Assembly (NCBI RefSeq): GCF_005860805.1
Contig: NZ_VCEJ01000004.1
Location: 1,178,001-1,242,000, forward strand
Direction of reading: 5' to 3'
From: Dyadobacter luticola
Lineage (GTDB): Bacteria; Bacteroidota; Bacteroidia; Cytophagales; Spirosomataceae
DNA length: 64,000 nt
Below the pieces are notes generated by a model, which was given only the letters and a program-made list of their open reading frames with translations, was not told the origin of the DNA and ran no database searches. Shown piece after piece: positions 1 through 9,249 of this stretch. The stretch's first letter is position 1. The number at the start of each line of letters is the position of its first letter. A program made the translations under genes and the position numbers.

Positions 1-1806
1 ATTCAGACAAACGGTGCTTTGGAACTGGACGTTCCTGGCGTTCCTGGCTTGAAAGTGATGGGTATGGCCGCTGTCGATAAAATGCAGCGCCGCCAGAAAT
101 CCTTCCAGCAGCCATGGACTTTGTACTATTGGGATAAAAAATCTTTCGAAGCCGACGGAACCACACCTGTTTTGACGGGATCGGTACGCTCGACTTTCAC
201 AGATCCGCGTTTGACAGAATCTTCTTCGCAAGAACTTTCCGTTCAGCTTACCGGTCAGGTTTCTTACGAAAAATCAATCGGTGCCCACAATTTCAATATC
301 ATGGGTGGTATCCAGCGTGAAAAAGTGGATGCCGATGGTTTCAATGCTTACAGAAGATATTTCATCTCACCTGTGGTTGACCAGCTTTTTGCGGGTGGTA
401 CGCCTGAGCAGAATATCGGAAACTTTGATCTTTATAAAAGAGCACGTTTGAGCTACTTTGGTCGTGCCGGTTATAACTTCAAAGAAAAGTACCTGGCTGA
501 ATTCCTGTGGCGTGTAGACGGTTCTTATGTGTTCCCAAAACAAGGCCGCTTTGGTTTCTTCCCCGGGGTTTCTGCGGGATGGCGTTTGTCGGAAGAAGAT
601 TTCTGGAAAAACAATGTGCGTTTCATGAACAATGTGAAACTGCGTGCTTCATGGGGACAAATGGGTGCTGAACCTTATTTCCTTGGAACAGAAACATTGG
701 CTGAGTACCAATACCTCACAACTGCCGGATTCAGTAACTATGTAATCAATGATCAGGTTGCTAAAACCTTGCTGGAAGCGCGTGTGGCTAACAACAGCTT
801 TACCTGGGAAGTTGCCAACAACGTGAACTTCGGTATCGAGGGAACATTGCTCAATGATAAACTTTCATTTGAGTTTGACTATTTCGTGAACAATCGTTCT
901 AAAATCCTGATTCCGAAAGTAGGATCTACGCCTTCCACTGCGGGTATCGACGGAAAACTTCCACCTCAAAACCTTGGTAAACTTCAAAACAAAGGATTTG
1001 AATTTAAAGTAAGTTACGACGGATCGGCAAACGACTTCACTTATTCTGTAAGTGCAAACGGAGGATATGCCAAGAATCAGATCAAGTACTGGGACGAAAC
1101 GCCGGGAGCGCCTTCTTACCAGCGCACCACAGGAATGCCTTATCAATCTTTCCTGGTGTATCAGTACGACGGTTCTTTCAAAGACCAGGCTGAGATCGAC
1201 GCCAACAAAATCGACTACAAGCCGATCACGGGTAACCTGCTTCCTGGCGACATGAAGTTCAAGGATATCAACAATGATGGCAAAATCAACGCCGATGACC
1301 GTATCCGTTCAGAAAAAGTACAGCGTCCATGGTTCACATATGGTGCTACTGTCAACCTGGGTTACAAGCAGTTCGACTTGTCGGTTCTCTTCCAGGGAGC
1401 GATGGGCGGCTTGCAGCTGGTAGGACTTACAGAATCGGGTGACATTGGTAACTACCTGAAATATGACTTCGACCACCGCTGGACGATCGACAATCCTGAC
1501 ACCAGATATCCACGTCTGACCAACCGCAGCAACCGCTATTATACCAATACAGGTACTGCCGGATTTAACAATTACTTCCTGAAAAGCAACAACTACCTGC
1601 GTATGAAAAACGTGGAGCTGGGTTACAACCTGCCTTCGGAGTTCGGTTCGAAGATCGGTTTGAGCAAATTCCGGATTTATGTAAATGGATTGAACCTGTT
1701 AACATTTGCGAAAATCAAGATCTGGGACCCGGAAGCTACTACAACCAGTGGCCAGTACTATCCTCAGTCAAGAATTCTTAACGCAGGTCTACGTGTAGCA
1801 TTTTAA
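1..1806 (+). CDS. SusC/RagA-type TonB-linked outer membrane receptor, C-terminal part (5' end outside window)
   Basis: The frame is open from base 1, so the signal peptide, carboxypeptidase-like domain and plug lie upstream of the window; 601 residues of the beta-barrel remain. The SusC-typical calcium-like loop KDINNDGKINADDR is encoded near 1261-1302, and the protein ends in the aromatic-terminated strand LRVAF expected of a BAM-inserted barrel. SusC proteins form the TonB-driven channel that pairs with a SusD lipoprotein to import oligosaccharides or other large nutrients across the outer membrane. The stop codon overlaps the SusD start by one base (TAATG), so the two are translationally coupled. 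The substrate cannot be told from this fragment. Confidence 0.95.
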   Translation: MQTNGALELDVPGVPGLKVMGMAAVDKMQRRQKSFQQPWTLYYWDKKSFEADGTTPVLTGSVRSTFTDPRLTESSSQELSVQLTGQVSYEKSIGAHNFNIMGGIQREKVDADGFNAYRRYFISPVVDQLFAGGTPEQNIGNFDLYKRARLSYFGRAGYNFKEKYLAEFLWRVDGSYVFPKQGRFGFFPGVSAGWRLSEEDFWKNNVRFMNNVKLRASWGQMGAEPYFLGTETLAEYQYLTTAGFSNYVINDQVAKTLLEARVANNSFTWEVANNVNFGIEGTLLNDKLSFEFDYFVNNRSKILIPKVGSTPSTAGIDGKLPPQNLGKLQNKGFEFKVSYDGSANDFTYSVSANGGYAKNQIKYWDETPGAPSYQRTTGMPYQSFLVYQYDGSFKDQAEIDANKIDYKPITGNLLPGDMKFKDINNDGKINADDRIRSEKVQRPWFTYGATVNLGYKQFDLSVLFQGAMGGLQLVGLTESGDIGNYLKYDFDHRWTIDNPDTRYPRLTNRSNRYYTNTGTAGFNNYFLKSNNYLRMKNVELGYNLPSEFGSKIGLSKFRIYVNGLNLLTFAKIKIWDPEATTTSGQYYPQSRILNAGLRVAF

Positions 1807-3704
1807 TGATCAGAAATATGAAATTCAGATATAAAAGTATAATTGCCATCGCCCTGCTGACTGCGGGAGGGCTGTGGTCCTGTAACTCCGACTTCCTGGA
1901 TGTGACGCCGCCAAGCGAGATCGCGGGCGACCAGGTATGGACTGACGGTGCGTTATCGGAAGCATTTGTGACAGGTATCTACCAGGGATTGCAGCAAGGT
2001 GGTTTCAGCGAGCAGATGCTGGCTTCTTTGACCGACGAAGCGGTATTTACCCACACAGGCCGTAACATTAACACGGTGAACGAAGGTAGTTTGAGCCCAT
2101 CCAACCTGGGCTGGGTGGATGACACTTACGGTTGGAGCCCGATGTACATTCGTATCCGTGCTACCAACATTGCGATCACCAATCTGGCAAAAGCAACTTT
2201 CACAAACACCACCTTGAAAGACAGGCTGATGGGAGAGGCTTACTTCCTGAGAGCGTATTACTATCAGCAGCTGGTGCGCTACTACGGTTCCGTGCCTCTG
2301 ATCAAGAAGGTGTATGACCTGAACGAAGATTACGCTGTGCCGCGCAATACTTTTGACGAATGTGTGAAGTCGATCGTGAGCGATGCGGACAGTGCTGCCC
2401 TGCTGCTGGACGGAAAAGCGGCTGTTAAAGGCCGCGCTACAAAAGTGGCTGCCCTGGCGCTGAAATCACGTGTGCTGCTTTACGCTGCGAGTGATTTGCA
2501 TGACATTCCAACTGCAAAGGCGAAGTCTACCGTCATTTCCGGTTTCTCAAATCCTGAATTCCTGGGATATGTTTCTGGCGACCGCAAGGCCCGCTGGACT
2601 GCCGCACAAGCTGCTGCAAAAGCAACAATCGATGCTGGAAACGGTGGTTACAAACTGAATTTGACCGCTCCTGCAAGTGCTGCCGACGGTAAAATCAATT
2701 ACATGTCGATTGCGATGGCCGGTGCCAGCGGCGACAAGAGCCTTGATCCAAGTGCAAGCAGTGAGATCATTTTCGGACGCTACTTTACTTCAAGTTTGAG
2801 CGAAGGCGCGCGTCAGACAGGTTTGAACAACGGTCCGAACGGATACCACAACTGGGCTGGAAACACGCCGATCGGTTTGCTGGTGGATGATTACGAAATG
2901 ATGGACGGAACGCCTTTCTCCTGGACCAACCCAACTGAAAAAGCAAATCCATACGTAAACCGCGACCCACGTTTCTACGCAACAGTAATGTATGATGGTG
3001 CCAACTGGAAGCCACGTAACAAAATCTCGGGCAATGTTGACCCTGCAAACCAGATCCAGACAGGTGCTTATGACCTTTTGGATGACAAAGGCGCGTTATT
3101 CAACCGCAAAGGCCTGGATACACGCAGCTCTACGATCGAAGACTGGAATGGTAGCCGCACAGGTTACTACATGCGCAAGTTCATCGATCCAAACCCGGAT
3201 CTGGTTGATAACACCGACCGCCAGAACATTCCATGGCCTTTCTTCCGCTTCACTGAGGCAGTGTTCAACTACATTGAGGCGAGCATTGAGCTGGGCCAGG
3301 ATGCAGAGGCACTTAGCTGGCTGAACAAGATCCGCTTCCGTGCAGGTATGCCGGCCATCAAAGCGACCGGTACTGCTTTGAGAGACGCTTACCGTCACGA
3401 AAGAAGAATTGAGATGGCTTACGAAGAGCAGCGCTACCACGATGCACGTCGCTGGATGATCGCGCCGACAACATTGGGCCGCCCGCTGCAATACATTTCA
3501 GTGATTGGAAAATTCAAGGCTGGGAAGTCTATGAAAGAGCCATATCATTATGATACAACGGTTTATGACTACACTTACACCCCGGTGGAAGAGAAGTCGC
3601 ACGAGAACCGTACGTGGGTGGATAAGATGTACTTCCGTCCGTTCAGCCGCGATGAAATTAACCGGAATGCCAAGTTGATGCAAAACCCGGGTTACGACAA
3701 ATAG
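1806..3704 (+). CDS. RagB/SusD family nutrient uptake outer membrane lipoprotein
   Basis: Surface lipoprotein lid of the SusC channel encoded just upstream. The N-terminus has a short hydrophobic segment ending in LWSC, a lipobox with the lipidated Cys near residue 26. The SusD signatures GEAYFLRAYYYQQLVRYYG (around residue 140) and RHERRIEMAYEEQRYHDARRW (around residue 528) are clear, and the C-terminus reads EINRNAKLMQNPGY as in the family. At 632 residues it is at the long end of the family. A second ATG at 1818 gives a more typical signal peptide, but the ATG at 1806 makes the TAATG junction with SusC. A hairpin terminator follows the gene. Confidence 0.95.
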   Translation: MIRNMKFRYKSIIAIALLTAGGLWSCNSDFLDVTPPSEIAGDQVWTDGALSEAFVTGIYQGLQQGGFSEQMLASLTDEAVFTHTGRNINTVNEGSLSPSNLGWVDDTYGWSPMYIRIRATNIAITNLAKATFTNTTLKDRLMGEAYFLRAYYYQQLVRYYGSVPLIKKVYDLNEDYAVPRNTFDECVKSIVSDADSAALLLDGKAAVKGRATKVAALALKSRVLLYAASDLHDIPTAKAKSTVISGFSNPEFLGYVSGDRKARWTAAQAAAKATIDAGNGGYKLNLTAPASAADGKINYMSIAMAGASGDKSLDPSASSEIIFGRYFTSSLSEGARQTGLNNGPNGYHNWAGNTPIGLLVDDYEMMDGTPFSWTNPTEKANPYVNRDPRFYATVMYDGANWKPRNKISGNVDPANQIQTGAYDLLDDKGALFNRKGLDTRSSTIEDWNGSRTGYYMRKFIDPNPDLVDNTDRQNIPWPFFRFTEAVFNYIEASIELGQDAEALSWLNKIRFRAGMPAIKATGTALRDAYRHERRIEMAYEEQRYHDARRWMIAPTTLGRPLQYISVIGKFKAGKSMKEPYHYDTTVYDYTYTPVEEKSHENRTWVDKMYFRPFSRDEINRNAKLMQNPGYDK

Positions 3705-3728
3705 TTAGTATTTATTGGTTAATTTTAC

Positions 3729-3763
3729 AGAAACTATGCTGTCATTTTGAAAGCATAGTTTCT
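3729..3763 (+). terminator. Rho-independent terminator after the first SusC/SusD pair
   Basis: A perfect 12-bp stem (AGAAACTATGCT / AGCATAGTTTCT) with an 11-base loop starts 25 bases after the SusD stop and is followed by a T-rich run (TCTTTTAT). It may separate or attenuate SusC/SusD transcription from the VCBS gene downstream. Confidence 0.7.
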
Positions 3764-3797
3764 TCTTTTATACATGAATCCATTTTTCTGCTTTGCT

Positions 3798-6700
3798 ATG
3801 AAGCGAATGAAATCCTGGACAACAGGAATTGTAGTTTTAGTAAGTTGTTTGTTGTTCAGTGGCTGCAAAAAAGGCGACCAGAAAGAAGTTGAAGATAAAC
3901 CCAATACCGGCCCGCAGCTTTTTACCCTGTTAACCCCCGAACAAACCAAAGTTGATTTTGCTAATACGCTTACCGAAGGGTTGAATACCAACGTCCTGAT
4001 GTACGAATATTTTTACAACGGGGGTGGCGCTGCCGCAGGTGACCTGAATGGTGACGGTCTGGACGATATTTATTTTACCGGAAACATGGTTCCTAACAGG
4101 CTGTACCTGAACAAAGGAAACATGGCATTCGAAGACATTACCGCAGCAGCAGGCGTCGCCGGCCGTGACAGGCCCTGGAAGACAGGCGTGACGATGGCGG
4201 ATGTAAATGGCGACGGAAAACTGGATATCTATGTTTGCTACTCAGGCAATGTATCTCCTGAAAGTCTCAGAAATCAATTGTTCATAAATAAAGGCAATAA
4301 CCCAGGCGGAATTCCTGAGTTTGAAGAGGTAGCCGAAAAATACGGACTGGCCGACCCAAGCAACAGTACGCAGGCGGCGTTTTTCGATTTTGACAAAGAC
4401 GGTGACCTGGATATGTTTTTACTAAACCACAATCCCAAAGCCCTGCCGATTCTGGATGAGGCCAGCACCGCTGATCTGCTCAAAAAGGATGATCCAATTA
4501 TCGGGGTAAGACTATATCGGAATGATCAGAAAGGCACGGGCGACCCTAAGTTTACGGATATTACAAAAAAAGCCGGGATCCACAGTTCACCCCTCACTTA
4601 TGGACTGGGTATTGGCATTGCCGATGTGAACATGGACGGCTGGCAGGATATGTACATTTGCAATGATTACTCGATCCCCGATTTTTTATATATCAACAAT
4701 CAGAACGGCACATTTACCGACGCGCTGGACGCCGGGATGGGGCACACTTCCCATTTTTCGATGGGCAATGATATTGCAGATTTTAATAACGATGGTCTAC
4801 CGGACATTTTCACACTGGACATGCTGCCGGAAGATAACCGCCGGCAAAAATTACTGGCCGGCCTTGATAATTACGAACTGTTCGAGTTCAATGTAAAGGT
4901 AGGTTTCCATCACCAGTATACGCGTAATATGTTGCAGCTTAATGAGGGGCTGGGTAAAAATACGAAAACGCCATACTTCTCCGAAATCGGGCAGCTGGCT
5001 GGGATTTCCAATACGGATTGGAGTTGGTCGGCGCTTTTTGCCGATTATGATAATGACGGCTGGAAGGATTTGTTTATCACCAACGGAAACCTGCGGGATT
5101 ACACGAACCTGGATTTTGTCAAATTCATGGGGGATAATTTGAAGCGGATCGAAGGTCAGGTGAAGCGCGAAGACGTGCTGAAACTGGTGTACCAAATGCC
5201 TTCTTCGAACATGAAGAACTACCTTTTTCAAAATAAAAAGAACCTGACCTTTACCAATGTGGCCGACGCGTGGGGTTTGGGTGAAATTTCGAATAGTGGC
5301 GGCGCGGCTTACACCGACCTGGATAATGATGGCGACCTGGACCTGATCGTCAACAACATTAACAAACCTGCATTTATTTACAGGAATGATGCCGACAAGC
5401 AACTCAAAAACAATTTCCTGAAAGTAAAGCTGGAAGGAGAAGGCAAAAATGCGCTCGGTATTGGCGCGAAAGTCACTATATATAAAGGCGGCAACCGGCA
5501 ATATCTCGAACAGATGCCGACGCGCGGATACCAGTCGAGCGTGTCGCCGGTGCTGCATTTCGGACTTGGAAAAGAAACTGCGATAGATTCACTGACGATC
5601 ACCTGGCCAAGCGGAAAAAGGGAGAAGCTGGTCAATCCGAAAGTCAATCAGCAGCTTGTTCTTGCTGAAAAAAATGGAAAAAAAGGGGTGCTCAAACCGG
5701 CTGGTCCTGCAACTATTTATACATCCGTCAGTTCGCCAATCGCATTCAAGAGCCCGGCAACCACGACGAATGATTTCAAGCGTCAGCCTTTGCTGATCAA
5801 CCCGGTTTCATTTTCAGGACCTTGTTTGAGAAAAGCCGATGTAAATGGGGATGGCCTGGAAGATGTCTTTGCAGGCGGCGGTTCGGGAGAAGCGGCGAAG
5901 CTGTACATTCAGCAAAAAGGCGGCGTATTTTCCAATAAACCGGTGGCCGCGTTCGAAGCCGATAAGCAATGTGAGGATACCGACGCTCTGTTTTTTGATG
6001 CAAATGGTGACGGCGCTCAGGACCTTTTTGTCTGCAGCGGCGGCTACGCCAATTTTATGCCGTACGATCCCTTGTTGCAAAGCCGGCTGTATCTCAATGA
6101 TGGTAAAGGTAACTTTACAAAAAGCACAAATGCACTTCCTAAAATGCTGACCAGCACCAGCTGCGTCCGCACTTCTGACATTAACGGTGACGGCAAACCT
6201 GATTTGTTCGTCGGCGGGAGGGTGATACCGGGACGCTATCCTGAAACGCCGCGCAGCTACGTTTTGATCAATGATGGAAAAGGGAATTTCAAAGATCAAG
6301 CTGCACAGATCAGCCCCGGAATCGAGCAAATAGGGCTGGTTACGGATGCTGCCTGGACGGATTTGAATGGTGATAACAAGGCCGATCTCATCGTAGTAGG
6401 GGAGTGGATGCCGGTAACGGTATTTGTCAATGTGAATGGTAAACTGGAAAATAAGACAACCGATTATTTTGACAAATCATACAGCGGCTGGTGGAATAAA
6501 ATTCTTGTTGATGATCTGAATGGGGATGGAAAGATGGATCTCGTGATCGGTAATATGGGGCTCAACACGCAATGTAAGGCCAGTGATAAAGAGCCGGTAG
6601 AGATGATCTACAAAGATTTTGACGACAACGGTAATGTCGACCCGATCATGAGTTTTTATATCCAGGGAAAAAGTTATCCGTATGTCACCCGCGACGAGCT

Positions 6701-7187
6701 GCTGGACCAGATGAGTATCATGCGCACCCGCTTCCAGGACTATAAAAGTTACGCCGAGGCGACTGTAAATGAGATTTTTACCGCTGATGAGCTGAAAGGT
6801 GCGAAAGAATTGAAATCGAATTTCCTGGAAACCGCCTATTTTGAAAGAGGGTCAAATGGCAAGTTTATCAAGCAAACATTGCCTTTGCAGGCGCAAATTT
6901 CGCCGGTCTACACCATTACGTCACTTGATTTTGATTCGGATGGAAAAAAAGATATCCTGCTTTGCGGCAATGTCAGCAAGGCCCGGCTTCGTTTTGGCAA
7001 GTATGATGCAAATTATGGCGTTTTACTTAAAGGTGACGGCCAGGGACATTTTCAGTATGTGAACCAGAATGTGTCGGGTTTCAGGCTGAAAGGCGATGTC
7101 AGGAGCGTCCTGCCGATCGGGAATAAGTTGTTATTTGGGATTAATCAGCAAGAAGTTAAAGCATATCAAATTGGTCAGGTTCGTTAA
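3798..7187 (+). CDS. VCBS/FG-GAP repeat lipoprotein with ASPIC/UnbV domain (CRTAC1-like)
   Basis: A very large (1129 residues) exported lipoprotein. The signal peptide ends in LLFSGC, and the ATG at 3798 gives a normal 22-residue signal; an ATG at 3774 is also possible. About 14 calcium-binding FG-GAP/VCBS blades of the form DxNxDGxxD are visible (GDLNGDGLDD, ADVNGDGKLD, FDFDKDGDLD and others), seven on each side of an ASPIC/UnbV domain near residues 540-615 (GYQSSVSPVLHFGLG, LTITWPSGKRE). The family folds as beta-propellers and is common beside SusC/SusD genes in Cytophagales; its biochemical role is not established. The 3' end overlaps the start of the haloperoxidase-like gene, suggesting cotranslation. 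Confidence 0.93.
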   Translation: MKRMKSWTTGIVVLVSCLLFSGCKKGDQKEVEDKPNTGPQLFTLLTPEQTKVDFANTLTEGLNTNVLMYEYFYNGGGAAAGDLNGDGLDDIYFTGNMVPNRLYLNKGNMAFEDITAAAGVAGRDRPWKTGVTMADVNGDGKLDIYVCYSGNVSPESLRNQLFINKGNNPGGIPEFEEVAEKYGLADPSNSTQAAFFDFDKDGDLDMFLLNHNPKALPILDEASTADLLKKDDPIIGVRLYRNDQKGTGDPKFTDITKKAGIHSSPLTYGLGIGIADVNMDGWQDMYICNDYSIPDFLYINNQNGTFTDALDAGMGHTSHFSMGNDIADFNNDGLPDIFTLDMLPEDNRRQKLLAGLDNYELFEFNVKVGFHHQYTRNMLQLNEGLGKNTKTPYFSEIGQLAGISNTDWSWSALFADYDNDGWKDLFITNGNLRDYTNLDFVKFMGDNLKRIEGQVKREDVLKLVYQMPSSNMKNYLFQNKKNLTFTNVADAWGLGEISNSGGAAYTDLDNDGDLDLIVNNINKPAFIYRNDADKQLKNNFLKVKLEGEGKNALGIGAKVTIYKGGNRQYLEQMPTRGYQSSVSPVLHFGLGKETAIDSLTITWPSGKREKLVNPKVNQQLVLAEKNGKKGVLKPAGPATIYTSVSSPIAFKSPATTTNDFKRQPLLINPVSFSGPCLRKADVNGDGLEDVFAGGGSGEAAKLYIQQKGGVFSNKPVAAFEADKQCEDTDALFFDANGDGAQDLFVCSGGYANFMPYDPLLQSRLYLNDGKGNFTKSTNALPKMLTSTSCVRTSDINGDGKPDLFVGGRVIPGRYPETPRSYVLINDGKGNFKDQAAQISPGIEQIGLVTDAAWTDLNGDNKADLIVVGEWMPVTVFVNVNGKLENKTTDYFDKSYSGWWNKILVDDLNGDGKMDLVIGNMGLNTQCKASDKEPVEMIYKDFDDNGNVDPIMSFYIQGKSYPYVTRDELLDQMSIMRTRFQDYKSYAEATVNEIFTADELKGAKELKSNFLETAYFERGSNGKFIKQTLPLQAQISPVYTITSLDFDSDGKKDILLCGNVSKARLRFGKYDANYGVLLKGDGQGHFQYVNQNVSGFRLKGDVRSVLPIGNKLLFGINQQEVKAYQIGQVR

Positions 7188-8529
7188 TTTCCTCATTGTT
7201 ATCTCCGTCATTTTATTTTTTGACGGGTGTAAAAAGAAGCAACAAAATACAGCAATCAATCCTGCTACGATCGGACAGATCACCTTGCAGATGACCGACG
7301 TGATGGTGCACGATGTCACCAACCCGCCGCTGAGTTCCCGCTTTTTTTCTTATGCTTTGCTGGCTGGTTACGAGGTAGTTGCGCAAAATGATTCGGCTTA
7401 TGAAAGCATGCACGGTAAGCTAAATGATTTTCCTGTGGTAAGTAAACCTGCGGTGGAAAATTACGCTTACCAGCTTGCCGCGGCACTGGCTATGTTGGAA
7501 ACAGCCAAGAAAATGCAGCCCTCGGGCGCACTTTTGCAAAAATACCAGGACAGGCTGTTGGACTCCTGCAAGACACTCGGATTTGACGAGGAAACCATCG
7601 CCGGATCGCAGCAATATGCGGTGGAAATCAGCAAGCAGATCCTGAAATACGCCAAAGCCGACAAGTATAACCGGATCAGTAATTTCCCCAGGTATGAGCC
7701 CAAAGGCGCGCCAGGTACCTGGTTTCCGACTCCTCCTGGCTATTTCCCGCCTGTGGAACCGTTTTTCGGTACAATACGTCCGTTTACGCTGAATGCCGCC
7801 TCGCAGTTCAAACCCGAGCCGCCGGTTGCTTTTTCAGAAAGTAAAAGCGCTGATTTTTTTCATTTGATGAAAATGAATTATGATGACAAAAATGACAATG
7901 CTGAGCACCAGGTAATTGCGGCTTTCTGGGATTGCAATCCTTTTGCTTTGGAAAACAAGGGGCATTTGCTGGTAGGGATGAAGAAGATTTCGCCGGGGGC
8001 ACATTGGATGGGTATTACGGATATTGCCTGCAAACAAGCCAAGGCTGATTTTGGAAAAACTTTGCTGGTAACCACCTCGGTGGCTATCGGGCTCATGGAT
8101 AGTTTCATGACCTGCTGGGACGAAAAATACCGCAGCAACCGCATCCGTCCCGAAACTGCCATCCGCAAATACATCGACCCGACCTGGCGGCCGTTTCTCC
8201 AAACCCCGCCGTTCCCGGAATATCTCAGCGGACATTCCGTCATTTCCGCCTCGTCAGCCGCCATTTTGACCCATTATTTCGGCGAAAACTTCGCCTACAC
8301 CGACACCGTCGAAGAACGTTTCAACCTCAAAGCCCGCAAGTATAACTCCTTTTGGGCCGCCGCCAACGAAGCCGCCATTTCCCGCTTTTACGGCGGAATC
8401 CACTTCATGGACGCGATTGATAACGGGGTAATTCAGGGTAAGGAAGTGGGGAATTGGGTGATTGGGAAGTTGGGAGGATCAAAAGGCAAATCTTTGGCCG
8501 AGGTTTCTAACAAATCCCTCGTAAACTGA
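7171..8529 (+). CDS. Vanadium-dependent haloperoxidase-like / PAP2 superfamily lipoprotein
   Basis: All three vanadate/phosphate-binding motifs of the vanadium haloperoxidase-PAP2 fold are present: KYRSNRIRP (K319, R326), LSGH (residues 352-355) and SRFYGGIHFMD (R405, H411). The enzyme would oxidise halides with peroxide or act as an acid phosphatase; sequence alone does not decide. I prefer the TTG start at 7171, preceded by AGAAG about ten bases upstream, because it gives a compact lipoprotein signal ending FFDGC. An ATG at 7096 is in frame but would put 25 extra residues before the signal and overlap the VCBS gene by 92 bases. The 3' end overlaps the opposite-strand patatin gene by 97 bases. 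Confidence 0.88.
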   Translation: MVRFVNFLIVISVILFFDGCKKKQQNTAINPATIGQITLQMTDVMVHDVTNPPLSSRFFSYALLAGYEVVAQNDSAYESMHGKLNDFPVVSKPAVENYAYQLAAALAMLETAKKMQPSGALLQKYQDRLLDSCKTLGFDEETIAGSQQYAVEISKQILKYAKADKYNRISNFPRYEPKGAPGTWFPTPPGYFPPVEPFFGTIRPFTLNAASQFKPEPPVAFSESKSADFFHLMKMNYDDKNDNAEHQVIAAFWDCNPFALENKGHLLVGMKKISPGAHWMGITDIACKQAKADFGKTLLVTTSVAIGLMDSFMTCWDEKYRSNRIRPETAIRKYIDPTWRPFLQTPPFPEYLSGHSVISASSAAILTHYFGENFAYTDTVEERFNLKARKYNSFWAAANEAAISRFYGGIHFMDAIDNGVIQGKEVGNWVIGKLGGSKGKSLAEVSNKSLVN

Positions 8530-9239
8530 TACCCAACCTCATACAACTCCCGCGCCTTCCGGAAGTCGAAAATGCTGAACCGGCTTAGTTGCGGTGGCTC
8601 GATCGGTAAGTTGCATTGTTTGAAACGTTCCCGCGTTTTACCATGCATGGCGAGGATCAGGCTGCGGTAGACAATTTCGGTTGTTTTTTTTAAAGGTTTG
8701 TCCAAACCAAAAGGGTTGCAGTGGCTGCCGATGACATAATCTACCTGATCTTGAATGTGTTCTACGGGTAAGTTGTTGAGGACGCCGCCGTCGACCAGCT
8801 CGTGCTCTCCCAGTTTTATTGGACTGAAAAGGCCAGGAATGCAGCAGGAGGCGAGGAGTGGCGCGGCCAGTTCACCAGTTTTGAATAAGATTTCCTGCCC
8901 TGAAACGACGTCGGTGGCATTGATGACCAGTGGGATTTTTAAGGATTCGAATGAATTTTCGGGGATGTACTGACAAAGTACGCGCTCCATTTTTCGTAAA
9001 TGCAGCAGGCCATTTACGCCGAATCCGGGCCGGAGGTAGGGATAAAAGCGTGTTTCGATGAGCTTATTGAGGATTTCCAGTGGCTCATAGCCGTAGGCGA
9101 TCATTGCGCCAACGAATGCGCCGGAGCTGGTCGCGCTGATGGCATCGAACTTAATACCTTTTTCCTGCAAAGCCTGAATGACACCGATATGTGCAATTCC
9201 GCGCGCGCCGCCTCCCGACAAAACCAGACCGATTTTCAT
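8433..9239 (-). CDS. Patatin-like phospholipase family protein (RssA-like)
   Basis: A 268-residue soluble serine lipase/esterase of the patatin family. The oxyanion motif SGGGARG is at residues 8-14 and the catalytic dyad is Ser38 (in ATSSG) with Asp150 (VDGG). The nucleophile elbow has Ala where the family usually has Gly (GxSxG). The ATG at 9239 is chosen over an in-frame TTG 24 bases upstream because it starts directly with MKIGLVLSGGG and lies ten bases after the MBL stop codon, so the pair is probably one transcript. The last 32 codons lie antisense to the haloperoxidase-like gene. Confidence 0.9.
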   Translation of the reverse strand: MKIGLVLSGGGARGIAHIGVIQALQEKGIKFDAISATSSGAFVGAMIAYGYEPLEILNKLIETRFYPYLRPGFGVNGLLHLRKMERVLCQYIPENSFESLKIPLVINATDVVSGQEILFKTGELAAPLLASCCIPGLFSPIKLGEHELVDGGVLNNLPVEHIQDQVDYVIGSHCNPFGLDKPLKKTTEIVYRSLILAMHGKTRERFKQCNLPIEPPQLSRFSIFDFRKARELYEVGYQFTRDLLETSAKDLPFDPPNFPITQFPTSLP

Positions 9240-9249
9240 TTTAAAAAGC

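Noticed and set aside
4851..5558. 235-residue open frame on the minus strand inside the VCBS gene
   Set aside because: It is antisense to a clear repeat protein; the translated sequence is a shadow of the repeated DxNxDG codons (rich in V, I, Q) and has no motif.
3800..7180. Internal DNA repeats in the VCBS gene as a possible repeat element or CRISPR-like array
   Set aside because: The periodicity comes from the protein-level DxNxDG blades; spacing and DNA sequence vary too much for a CRISPR array.
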